A stretch of DNA of 64,000 bases, taken from Planctomycetota bacterium (GTDB lineage: Bacteria > Planctomycetota > B15-G4). The notes below the pieces were generated by a model. It saw nothing but the letters and a program-made list of their open reading frames with translations, ran no database searches and was not told the origin of the DNA. Made by a program: the position numbers and the translations under genes. The stretch spans positions 1-64,000 of the forward strand of contig JAJDEO010000029.1 in assembly GCA_029259745.1 (NCBI GenBank), read 5' to 3'. Positions 37,960 through 46,501 of the stretch are shown here, in pieces; within the stretch, counting starts at the first letter, position 1, and each line of letters starts with the position of its first letter.

Positions 37960-38778
37960 GTGCCTCACGACCTCGAGTCGATCCAACAGTTCGCCGCCAC
38001 ACTCGCCTGCCAAGCGGGCGCGATCCTCCTCGACCACGGCGGCGTGTTGCCCATGGCGCACGTCGAGCTCAAGGGCCGACGCGATCCCGTCACGGCCGCC
38101 GACCTCGCGTCCGAGCGACACATCGTCGCCGCGATCCGCGAGCGCTTCCCCGAACACAACATCTTCGCCGAAGAAGAAGTGCGCGACGAAACCAACGGCC
38201 TGACCTGGTACATCGACCCGCTCGACGGCACCGTGAACTTCAGCCAAGGACACCCGTTCTTCTCGGTCTCGATCGCACTCTACGACGGCGACGAACCGCT
38301 CGTCGGCGTGGTGCACGCTCCGCGCCTCGGCGAGACCTTCAGCGCGCGCCGCGGTGGCGGCTGTCTGCTCGACGGGACACCGCGACGCGTCTCGGCGAAA
38401 ACCGAACTCATCGACGCCGTTCTCGCGACGGGCTTCGCCTACAAGCGCGACGAGTTGCCGGACAGCAACGTCGAACACTTCGCGGACCTCATCCTGCGCG
38501 TGCGCGGGATCCGGCGCGGCGGGTCGGCGGCGCTGGATCTGGCGTTCACGTCGGTGGGGCGGCTGGACGGCTACTGGGAACCGCACCTCAACGCCTTCGA
38601 CATGGCGGCCGGAGCGCTGCTCGTGCGCGAGGCCGGCGGTGTCGTCACGGACATGGCCGGCGGCGACACGTGGCTGCACGGACGCACGATCGTGGCGAGC
38701 ACTCCGGGGTTGCACGGCGCGATCGTCGCGGCGCTCGACACGCCCGACGTGGCGGCCATCACCGGAGAGGTGTCATGA
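37960..38778 (+). CDS. Inositol monophosphatase family protein
   Basis: This is a 272-residue Mg-dependent phosphatase of the IMPase/SuhB fold: RDPVTAADLASE, FAEEEV (metal Glu), WYIDPLDGTVNFSQGHPFF (metal site), RRGGSAALDLAF and WEPHLNAFDMAAG are in the proper order. The substrate may be inositol or histidinol phosphate, or PAP. GTG 37960 is one base after the dacB stop and the gene's stop overlaps the uvrA ATG, so it belongs to the coupled chain. Confidence 0.92.
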   Translation: MPHDLESIQQFAATLACQAGAILLDHGGVLPMAHVELKGRRDPVTAADLASERHIVAAIRERFPEHNIFAEEEVRDETNGLTWYIDPLDGTVNFSQGHPFFSVSIALYDGDEPLVGVVHAPRLGETFSARRGGGCLLDGTPRRVSAKTELIDAVLATGFAYKRDELPDSNVEHFADLILRVRGIRRGGSAALDLAFTSVGRLDGYWEPHLNAFDMAAGALLVREAGGVVTDMAGGDTWLHGRTIVASTPGLHGAIVAALDTPDVAAITGEVS

Positions 38779-41700
38779 CGCTTCAGGACATCGAAGTCGT
38801 CGGCGCGTCCGAGCACAACCTGCGCAACGTCAGCGTCACGATTCCGCGCCTGCAGCTCACGACGATCACGGGCGTGTCGGGGTCGGGGAAGAGCTCGCTC
38901 GCGTTCCACACGATCTACCAGGAGGGACAGCGGCGCTACGTCGAGAGTCTGTCGGCCTACGCGCGGCAGTTCCTCGGGCGCATGGAGAAGCCGGCCGTCG
39001 AACGCATCGACGGCCTCTCGCCCACGCTGCTGATCGACCAGAAGACCGCCGGCCGCAATCCGCGCTCCACGGTCGGCACGATCACCGAGATCCACGACCA
39101 CTTCCGTCTGCTCTTCGCACGGCTCGGCACGCCGCAGTGCCCGCAGTGCGGCGCGCCCGTCGCAGGCCAGCCGATCGAGGCGATCGTCGACAGGATCGTG
39201 CGCGACCACGCTGGGGAACGCATCGCCGTGCTCGCGCCCGTCGTGCGCGACCGCAAGGGTGAGTACCGCAAGGAGATGGAGAACTTCCGTCTCAAGGGCT
39301 ACTCGCGCATCTGGATCGACGGTGAGGAGCAGCGACTCGACGAAGGGTCCATCCGCCTGGCGCGCACGAAGCGCCACACGCTCGAACTCGTCGTCGACCG
39401 GCTGCGTCCCGACGACGCAAAGCGCCCTCGGTTGACGGAGGCCGTCACCGTCGCCGCGACGATGGCTGACGGCATCGTGCACCTGCGCCTCGGCGCCGAT
39501 GGCACCGACGTCGAGACCTTCAGCACGGCCAACTCGTGCCCCAACGGTCACGGTGACTTCCCCGAACTCGAGCCGCGGCTCTTCTCGTTCAACTCGCCAC
39601 ACGGTTCGTGCCCGAGCTGCGAGGGGCTCGGCACGCGCCGCCAACCCGACGAGTCGCTCGTCGTCGGCGACGCGACGAAGTCGATCAAGGACGGCGCGCT
39701 CAAGATCATGAACCGCAACGGTTCGCTGAGCTACGTCCGCCTCGGTCCGCGCAGCCTGCGTTCACTCGCCAAGGCGTTCTCGATCGACCTCGAGAAGCCC
39801 TGGAAAGACCTGCCGGCCAAGTCGCGCAAGATCATGATGCACGGCTCGGGCAAGAAGGAGGTGACGCTCGAGTGGGACTGGTCGTCGAAGGATGCGCGTG
39901 TGTCGATCAAGGGCTCCGACACGCGCCCTTTCGAAGGGATCCTCCCGGCGCTCGAACGTCACCTCGACACGCCCGGCTTTCGCGGCGCCGAGAAGTTCTG
40001 CACCGTCAAGACCTGCCCCGACTGCGAAGGCACGCGCCTCAACGACGCCGCGCGCTCGGTGTTCTTCCGCGACGTCGTGGTCACGGACCTCATCGAGCGC
40101 ACCGTCGACGACCTGCACGCGTGGTCGGGCAGCCTCGTCCTCGAAGGGCGCGAGGAAGCGATCGGCTCGCAGCTCATCAAGGAGATCACGCAGCGCCTGC
40201 GGTTCCTGTCCGACGTCGGCGTCGGCTACCTCACGCTGAATCGCTCGGCGCGCACCCTGTCGGGTGGTGAGGCCCAGCGCGTGCGCCTCGCCACACAGGT
40301 GGGATCGGGGCTGCAGGGCGTGCTGTACGTCCTCGACGAACCGTCGATCGGGCTGCATCCGCGCGACAACGCCCGCTTGATCAAGACGCTCGGCGCGCTG
40401 CGCGATCGCGGCAACACGGTGCTGGTCGTCGAACACGACGAAGACACCATCCTCGCCAGCGACGTCGTCATCGACATCGGCCCGGGCGCCGGCGTGCATG
40501 GCGGCGAGGTGCTGGCCGCCGGGCCCGTCGACCAAGTCCTCGCCGGACCATCCACACCAACCACCGACTATCTCGTCGGCCGCCGCGCGATCGAAGTTCC
40601 GCAGACGCGCCGCGAAGTCGACGCCAAGTATGCGCTCACCGTCGTCGGCGCGACGCAGCACAACCTGCACAACCTCACGGTCGCCTTTCCGCTCGGCGTC
40701 CTCGTCGCCGTCACGGGTGTTTCGGGCTCCGGGAAGTCGACGCTCGTCGATCGCATCCTCAAGCGCGCGCTTGCCAAGGAACTCCACGGCGCCGAGCAAC
40801 CGCCCGGTGCGCACAAGCGCATCGACGGCCTCGAGCACGTCGACAAGGTCATCGAGATCGACCAGCAGCCCATCGGCCGCACGCCGCGCAGCAACCCCGC
40901 GACGTACACCGGCGCGATGGATCAGGTGCGCGACATCTTCTCGAACACGCCTGAGTCGAAGGTGCGTGGCTACTCGAAGGGGCGCTTCTCGTTCAACGTC
41001 AAGGGCGGACGCTGCGAGGCCTGCGAGGGAGCCGGCGTCAAGACGATCGAGATGCAGTTCCTGCCCGACGTCCAGGTGATGTGCGAGGTCTGCAACGGGC
41101 GCCGCTACAACGCCGAGACACTCGAGATCACGTATCGCGACATGGCGATCGACCAGATCCTCGACATGACGGTCGACGAGGCGCTCGAGTTCTTCCAGAA
41201 CCACAAGAAGCTCGGGCGCGTGCTCGCGACTCTGCACGACGTCGGCCTCGGCTACGTCAAGCTCGGTCAGCCGTCGACCACGCTGTCCGGCGGTGAGGCC
41301 CAGCGCATCAAGCTCGCCTCCGAACTCGCGCGCCCGGCAACCGGCCGCACGCTCTACATCCTCGACGAACCCACGACGGGCCTGCACTTCGAAGACGTCC
41401 GCGTGCTGCTCGGCGCGCTGCAGAGTCTCGTCGACGCGGGCAATACGATCCTCGTCGTCGAGCACAACCTCGATGTCGTGAAGTGTGCCGACTGGGTCCT
41501 CGACCTCGGCCCCGAGGGCGGCACGGGTGGCGGCGAGCTCGTCGTGGCCGGCACGCCGGAAACCGTCGCCAAGACGAGCAGCTCGCACACAGGCCGCGCC
41601 CTGAAGCCCCTACTGCGCAAGCGTCTCGGCGCGCCCACGACGGCCGCCTCGAAGCGCCTCAAGAAGGGGAAGTCGAAGAGCAAGCCGGCACGCTCGGCCG

Positions 41701-44609
41701 ACCTCGTCATCAAGGGCGCGACGCTGCACAACCTGCAGTCCGTCGACGCGACGATCCCGCACGGCAAGCTCACCGTCGTCACGGGCCCGTCGGGCTCAGG
41801 CAAGACGTCACTCGCATTCGACACGATCTTCGCCGAGGGACAGCGGCGCTACGTCGAGAGCCTGTCGACCTACGCGCGCCGCTTCCTCGCACGCATGAAC
41901 CGCCCGCCGGTCGAGAGCATCCACGGCCTCGCGCCGGCCATCGCGATCGACCAGAAGACGGCCAGCCGCAACCCGCGTTCCACCGTCGCGACGAGCACCG
42001 AGATCCACGACTACCTGCGCGTGCTGTTCGCGCGCATCGGCGTGCCGCACTGCTGGACGTGCGGCAAGCAGCTGATGAGCTGGAGCCCGACGGCTGCGGC
42101 GATCGATCTCGTCGAACGTGGGAAGGGCGAGCGGGCGGTCATCACGGCTTCGCTCTTCAGCGAGGAACACGAGCATCCGACGTTGCTCAGCAGTCCGCTG
42201 GCTCTGCTGGACACGCTCAACGAGCTCGTGCGCGACGGGTTTGTCCGCGTGCTGCTCGATGGCGAGGAGCAACGCCTCGACGAAGCCTCGGCCACGAAGG
42301 CCTCGCTCGCCGAGCTCAAGGCCGAACTCGTCGAGACATCCGTGATCGAGCTCGTCATCGACCGCATCAAGGTCGACGGTCGACGCCGCACGCGACTTGC
42401 CGAGTCGCTGCTCGAGGCACAAAAGCGCGGCCTCGGCCTGGCTCACGTGCGCCTCGGAAGCGGCGCGGTCCTCGACTACGAGGCGCGCCTCGGCTGCGCC
42501 CGCTGCGACAACTGGCTGCCCGGCGACCTCGCGCCGCGCATGTTCTCGTTCAACAGCCACCACGGCGCCTGCGACCACTGCGAAGGACTCGGCCGCATGA
42601 TGGTCGCGAGCGGCGACCGCCTCATCGATCGTCCCAACCGCCCGCTGCTCGACGGCGCGATGACGTCGCGCGTCGGTGCGTTCATCGCGCGCAAGCATGC
42701 CCGCCATGCGCGCACGCTCGAGAGCCTCGCCGATCGTTTCGACGTCGACATCGAGCGGCCCTGGTCGCTGCAGCCCGACGCGTTCAAGCGTTGCGTGTTG
42801 CGCGGCACCGGGCTGCACGCCGACGAGACGATCGCGGTGCACATCACGCGTGAGTCGGAAGGCAGCGTCCGCGAGGTCGACCACCAGGTCGAGTGGCACG
42901 GCCTGCTATCCGCCGTCGAGCAGTGGTGGCGTCAGACGGACAGCGAGGGCTGGTGGCGCCGCTCGCTCGAGTCGCTGATGCAGATCGACCAGTGCCCGGT
43001 CTGCCGCGGCGGACGACTCAAGCCGTACTCACTCGCCACGAAGATCGGCGCGGCGACGATCCAGGACGTCGTCCACATGTCCGTGGGGGACGCGCGCATC
43101 TGGTTCGACAAGCTCAAGCTCTCGAAGCACGACGCGACGATCGCCGAGGGCGCCTTCAAGGAACTCCGCAACCGCCTCTCGTTCCTCGACAACGTCGGCC
43201 TCGGCTACCTGACACTCGACCGGGCCTCGAACACGCTCTCGGGTGGCGAGGCGCAGCGCATCCGTCTCGCGTCACAGCTCGGGAACCGTCTCGTCGGAGT
43301 GCTCTACGTGCTCGACGAACCGTCGATCGGCCTGCACCCGCGCGACCAGGCCCAGCTGATCGCGACGCTCGAAGACCTGCGCGATCTCGGCAACACGTTC
43401 GTCGTCGTCGAGCACGACCGCGACACGATGGTAGCCGCCGACTTCATCCTCGACCTCGGCCCCGGCGCCGGACGTGGGGGCGGCAAGATCGTCGCGCACG
43501 GAACGCCGGCAGCGCTGAAGAAGAACGCGCGCTCGCTGACGGGACGCTACCTGTCGGGCGAGGCATCGGTGCCGATCCCGGCCGAGCGTCGCAGCGCAAA
43601 GCGCTTCATGACGCTCAAGGGCGCACGGCTGCACAACCTCGCCGGCGTCACGGCGCAGTTTCCGCTCGAGACGCTCACCGTCGTCACCGGGCCCTCGGGC
43701 TCGGGCAAGTCGAGCCTCGTCACGGGGCTACTCGTGCCGGCGATGGAAGCGCGACTCGAGCCGGGCTGCGAGATGCCCAAGGAGATGAAGGCGCTGACGG
43801 GCGGCACGACGATCGACAAGCTGTTCGTCGTCGACCAGTCGCCGATCGGACGCTCGCCGCACAGCAACCCGGCCACGTACACGGGCTGCTTCGACGAGAT
43901 CCGCGCGCTGTTCGCCGGCACGCCTGAGGCGAAGATTCGCGGCTACGGCCCCGGGCGTTTCAGCACGAACGTCGCCGAGGGCCGCTGCGATGCCTGTCAG
44001 GGCCGCGGGATCGAGATCGTCGAGATGCACTTCCTGTCCGACGTGCAGATCACGTGCGAGGTTTGCAAGGGTCGACGCTACAACCGCGAGACGCTCGATG
44101 TGCGCTACCGCGGTGTCACGATCGCCGACGTGCTCGAGATGGACGTCGCCGACGCGCGTACGCTTTTCGAGAACCACAACGGACTGGACCGCAAGCTGTC
44201 GCTCCTCGTCGATGTCGGCCTCGGCTATCTCAAGCTCGGACAGTCGGCCACGACACTGTCCGGCGGTGAAGCTCAGCGCGTCAAGTTGGCGGCCGAACTG
44301 GGTCGTCCCGGCAAGGGGCGCTCGCTCGTGGTGCTCGACGAGCCGACCACGGGTTTGCACTTCGACGACATCGCGCGGCTCGTCGCCGTCCTGCACCGCC
44401 TTGTCGACCAGGGCAACACGGTCGTCGTCATCGAACACAACCTCGACGTCATCCGCGCCGCCGACCATGTCCTCGACCTCGGACCCGACGGGGGCCGCGG
44501 CGGCGGGAAGATCGTCGCCACCGGCACACCCGAAGAAATTGCCATGAACGGTGCGAGCGCCACCGCGCCCTTCCTCCGACGTGCCATGCAAGAAGGGGTG
44601 ACCGCATGA
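38775..44609 (+). CDS. uvrA: Double-length excinuclease subunit UvrA (tandem fused)
   Basis: UvrA is the damage sensor of nucleotide excision repair and normally has ~940 residues; this ORF has 1,944 and contains two complete UvrA copies head to tail, joined by a Lys-rich linker near residue 960 (KKGKSKSKPAR). Four Walker A loops lie near residues 33, 648, 1003 and 1637 and four LSGGEAQR signatures near 494, 836, 1488 and 1829. Each copy has its first-zinc-module cysteines (CPSCEGLG near 278; CDHCEGLG near 1265) and the C-terminal finger (746-778; 1737-1770). Such a fusion would fold as an intramolecular dimer. Known in Chlamydia and planctomycetes. It overlaps the XPB gene (ATGA). Confidence 0.95.
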   Translation: MTLQDIEVVGASEHNLRNVSVTIPRLQLTTITGVSGSGKSSLAFHTIYQEGQRRYVESLSAYARQFLGRMEKPAVERIDGLSPTLLIDQKTAGRNPRSTVGTITEIHDHFRLLFARLGTPQCPQCGAPVAGQPIEAIVDRIVRDHAGERIAVLAPVVRDRKGEYRKEMENFRLKGYSRIWIDGEEQRLDEGSIRLARTKRHTLELVVDRLRPDDAKRPRLTEAVTVAATMADGIVHLRLGADGTDVETFSTANSCPNGHGDFPELEPRLFSFNSPHGSCPSCEGLGTRRQPDESLVVGDATKSIKDGALKIMNRNGSLSYVRLGPRSLRSLAKAFSIDLEKPWKDLPAKSRKIMMHGSGKKEVTLEWDWSSKDARVSIKGSDTRPFEGILPALERHLDTPGFRGAEKFCTVKTCPDCEGTRLNDAARSVFFRDVVVTDLIERTVDDLHAWSGSLVLEGREEAIGSQLIKEITQRLRFLSDVGVGYLTLNRSARTLSGGEAQRVRLATQVGSGLQGVLYVLDEPSIGLHPRDNARLIKTLGALRDRGNTVLVVEHDEDTILASDVVIDIGPGAGVHGGEVLAAGPVDQVLAGPSTPTTDYLVGRRAIEVPQTRREVDAKYALTVVGATQHNLHNLTVAFPLGVLVAVTGVSGSGKSTLVDRILKRALAKELHGAEQPPGAHKRIDGLEHVDKVIEIDQQPIGRTPRSNPATYTGAMDQVRDIFSNTPESKVRGYSKGRFSFNVKGGRCEACEGAGVKTIEMQFLPDVQVMCEVCNGRRYNAETLEITYRDMAIDQILDMTVDEALEFFQNHKKLGRVLATLHDVGLGYVKLGQPSTTLSGGEAQRIKLASELARPATGRTLYILDEPTTGLHFEDVRVLLGALQSLVDAGNTILVVEHNLDVVKCADWVLDLGPEGGTGGGELVVAGTPETVAKTSSSHTGRALKPLLRKRLGAPTTAASKRLKKGKSKSKPARSADLVIKGATLHNLQSVDATIPHGKLTVVTGPSGSGKTSLAFDTIFAEGQRRYVESLSTYARRFLARMNRPPVESIHGLAPAIAIDQKTASRNPRSTVATSTEIHDYLRVLFARIGVPHCWTCGKQLMSWSPTAAAIDLVERGKGERAVITASLFSEEHEHPTLLSSPLALLDTLNELVRDGFVRVLLDGEEQRLDEASATKASLAELKAELVETSVIELVIDRIKVDGRRRTRLAESLLEAQKRGLGLAHVRLGSGAVLDYEARLGCARCDNWLPGDLAPRMFSFNSHHGACDHCEGLGRMMVASGDRLIDRPNRPLLDGAMTSRVGAFIARKHARHARTLESLADRFDVDIERPWSLQPDAFKRCVLRGTGLHADETIAVHITRESEGSVREVDHQVEWHGLLSAVEQWWRQTDSEGWWRRSLESLMQIDQCPVCRGGRLKPYSLATKIGAATIQDVVHMSVGDARIWFDKLKLSKHDATIAEGAFKELRNRLSFLDNVGLGYLTLDRASNTLSGGEAQRIRLASQLGNRLVGVLYVLDEPSIGLHPRDQAQLIATLEDLRDLGNTFVVVEHDRDTMVAADFILDLGPGAGRGGGKIVAHGTPAALKKNARSLTGRYLSGEASVPIPAERRSAKRFMTLKGARLHNLAGVTAQFPLETLTVVTGPSGSGKSSLVTGLLVPAMEARLEPGCEMPKEMKALTGGTTIDKLFVVDQSPIGRSPHSNPATYTGCFDEIRALFAGTPEAKIRGYGPGRFSTNVAEGRCDACQGRGIEIVEMHFLSDVQITCEVCKGRRYNRETLDVRYRGVTIADVLEMDVADARTLFENHNGLDRKLSLLVDVGLGYLKLGQSATTLSGGEAQRVKLAAELGRPGKGRSLVVLDEPTTGLHFDDIARLVAVLHRLVDQGNTVVVIEHNLDVIRAADHVLDLGPDGGRGGGKIVATGTPEEIAMNGASATAPFLRRAMQEGVTA

Positions 44610-46312
44610 GCGGCCAACCGCTGACGATCCAGAGCGATCACACGATCCTCGCCGAGGTCCATGCCGAGGGATTCACGACCGCTCGCGACCAGCTCTCGCT
44701 CTTCGCCGAGCTCGAGAAGAGTCCCGAGCACATCCACACGTATCGCATCACGCCGCTCTCGATCTGGAATGCCGCGGCGGCGGGGCTGACGTCGGCGACG
44801 ATCATCGAGTTCCTCACGTCGATGTCGCGCTACGCGGTCCCGCCGAACGTGATGCGTTTCGTCGAGGACCACATCCATCGCTTCGGGCTGCTGAAGCTCG
44901 TCCGTGAGAACGAACGCCTCTACCTCGTCTCCGACGACGAGGCGCTGGTCGGCAAGCTCGCCAAGACGACGACCCTGAAGCGCTTCTTCGAGAAGGACGG
45001 CCGCACGGGCTCGCATCTCCCCGTCGTGGAGCTGTTGCGTGGCGAGGTCAAGCAGGCCCTGATCCAGGTGGGTTACCCGGTCGAGGATCTGGCCGGCTAC
45101 ACACCCGGCGCGCACCTCGGCTTCGAACTCGCGCAGACGACGGAGCGCGGCGGCGGCAAGTCTTTCGCGCTCCGCGGCTACCAGGCCGAGGCCGCCGACA
45201 TCTTCCACGCGGGTGGCACCGAACGCGGGGGCAGCGGCGTGGTCGTGCTGCCCTGCGGCGCGGGCAAGACGATCGTCGGCATGGCCTGCATGCACCGGCT
45301 CCAGACGCAGGCGCTGATTCTCACGACGAACACCGTCGCCGTGCGTCAGTGGCGCGAGGAGCTGATCGACAAGACGACGCTCGGTCCCGACGAGGTCGGC
45401 GAGTACACGGGCGACAACAAGGAGATCCTGCCCGTCACGATCACGACGTACCAGATGCTCACGCATCGCAAGCGCAAGAGCGGCGAGTTCACGCACTTCG
45501 CGCTGTTCGGCGCGCGCGATTGGGGCCTCGTCGTCTACGACGAAGTCCACCTGCTCCCCGCGCCCGTCTTCCGCGTGACGGCCGAGATCCAGGCGCGCCG
45601 TCGCCTCGGGCTCACGGCGACGCTCGTGCGCGAGGACGGTCGCGAGGAAGAGGTCTTCTCGCTCATCGGACCCAAGAAGTATGACGTGCCTTGGAAGATC
45701 CTCGAGCGCGAGGGTTGGATCGCGACGGCCCACTGCGTCGAGGTGCGCCTCCCGCTCGAGTCAGAGTCGACGCTCGACTACCTCAGCGCCGGCAGCCGCG
45801 AGCAGTTCCGCATCGCGTCAGAGAACCCCGGCAAGGTCGACGCCGTCCGTCGACTCGTCGCCAAGCACGCCGTCGATCGCGTCCTCATCATCGGGCAGTA
45901 CCTCGATCAACTCGACATCCTCGCCGAGCAGCTCGACGCGCCGCTGATCACCGGCCGCACGCCGACCGCCGAGCGCCAAGAACTCTACGCGGCCTTCCGC
46001 GACGGTGATGCGCGCCTGCTGATCGTCTCCAAGGTCGGCAACTTCGCCGTCGACCTCCCGGAGGCCAACGTCGCGATCCAGGTCTCGGGGACGTTCGGGT
46101 CGCGCCAAGAGGAGGCCCAGCGCCTGGGGCGAATCCTGCGCCCCAAGGCCGACGCCCGACCGGCGGTGTTCTACTCGCTCGTCACGCGCGACAGCCGCGA
46201 AGAGCACTTCGCGAACAACCGCCAGCTCTTCCTCACCGAACAGGGCTACACCTACGAGATCCAGGACGTCTCCGAGCTCCCCGGTCAGGCTCGCAGTGAG
46301 CCACTGGGGTAG
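44606..46312 (+). CDS. XPB/Ssl2-type DEAD-box-like DNA helicase
   Basis: This is a 568-residue SF2 helicase related to eukaryotic XPB. Residues 1-120 form a damage-recognition-like N-terminal domain, Walker A is LPCGAGKTI near residue 215, the DEVH box is at about 312, motif III is GLTATLVRED, and the C-terminal RecA domain has GTFGSRQEEAQRLGRILRPK. The RED element (LVREDGREEE) and thumb-like region after it are visible. ATG overlaps the uvrA stop, implying co-translation with UvrA. A role in repair is inferred from that and family biology; bacterial XPB function is little studied. Confidence 0.93.
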   Translation: MSGQPLTIQSDHTILAEVHAEGFTTARDQLSLFAELEKSPEHIHTYRITPLSIWNAAAAGLTSATIIEFLTSMSRYAVPPNVMRFVEDHIHRFGLLKLVRENERLYLVSDDEALVGKLAKTTTLKRFFEKDGRTGSHLPVVELLRGEVKQALIQVGYPVEDLAGYTPGAHLGFELAQTTERGGGKSFALRGYQAEAADIFHAGGTERGGSGVVVLPCGAGKTIVGMACMHRLQTQALILTTNTVAVRQWREELIDKTTLGPDEVGEYTGDNKEILPVTITTYQMLTHRKRKSGEFTHFALFGARDWGLVVYDEVHLLPAPVFRVTAEIQARRRLGLTATLVREDGREEEVFSLIGPKKYDVPWKILEREGWIATAHCVEVRLPLESESTLDYLSAGSREQFRIASENPGKVDAVRRLVAKHAVDRVLIIGQYLDQLDILAEQLDAPLITGRTPTAERQELYAAFRDGDARLLIVSKVGNFAVDLPEANVAIQVSGTFGSRQEEAQRLGRILRPKADARPAVFYSLVTRDSREEHFANNRQLFLTEQGYTYEIQDVSELPGQARSEPLG

Positions 46313-46501
46313 TGCCTCGAAGCACCGTCGCCGCGCCGCTCCCGCGCCCAGCAGCGGCCCTCGTAGGGTGAGAAACGACGTTTTCACGGCCAATTGGCGA
46401 AACGGTGTTCTTGAGACTTGGACGCAAGTCCGGAGCCTTTTTCGCTTCACCGGCGAGCCTGGTCGCGGTAGCGTAGATGGATTGTCTTGTAGGGCCGAGA
46501 A

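Noticed and set aside
38775-44609. UvrA duplication as an assembly artefact
   Set aside because: The two halves differ clearly in sequence (for example QKTAGRNPRST versus QKTASRNPRST contexts and different zinc-finger residues) and have a unique linker, so it is a true ancient fusion.
46415-46442. Intrinsic terminator after the XPB gene
   Set aside because: A 6-bp stem GACTTG/CAAGTC is present but the five-T run starts seven bases after the stem, which does not fit a rho-independent terminator.
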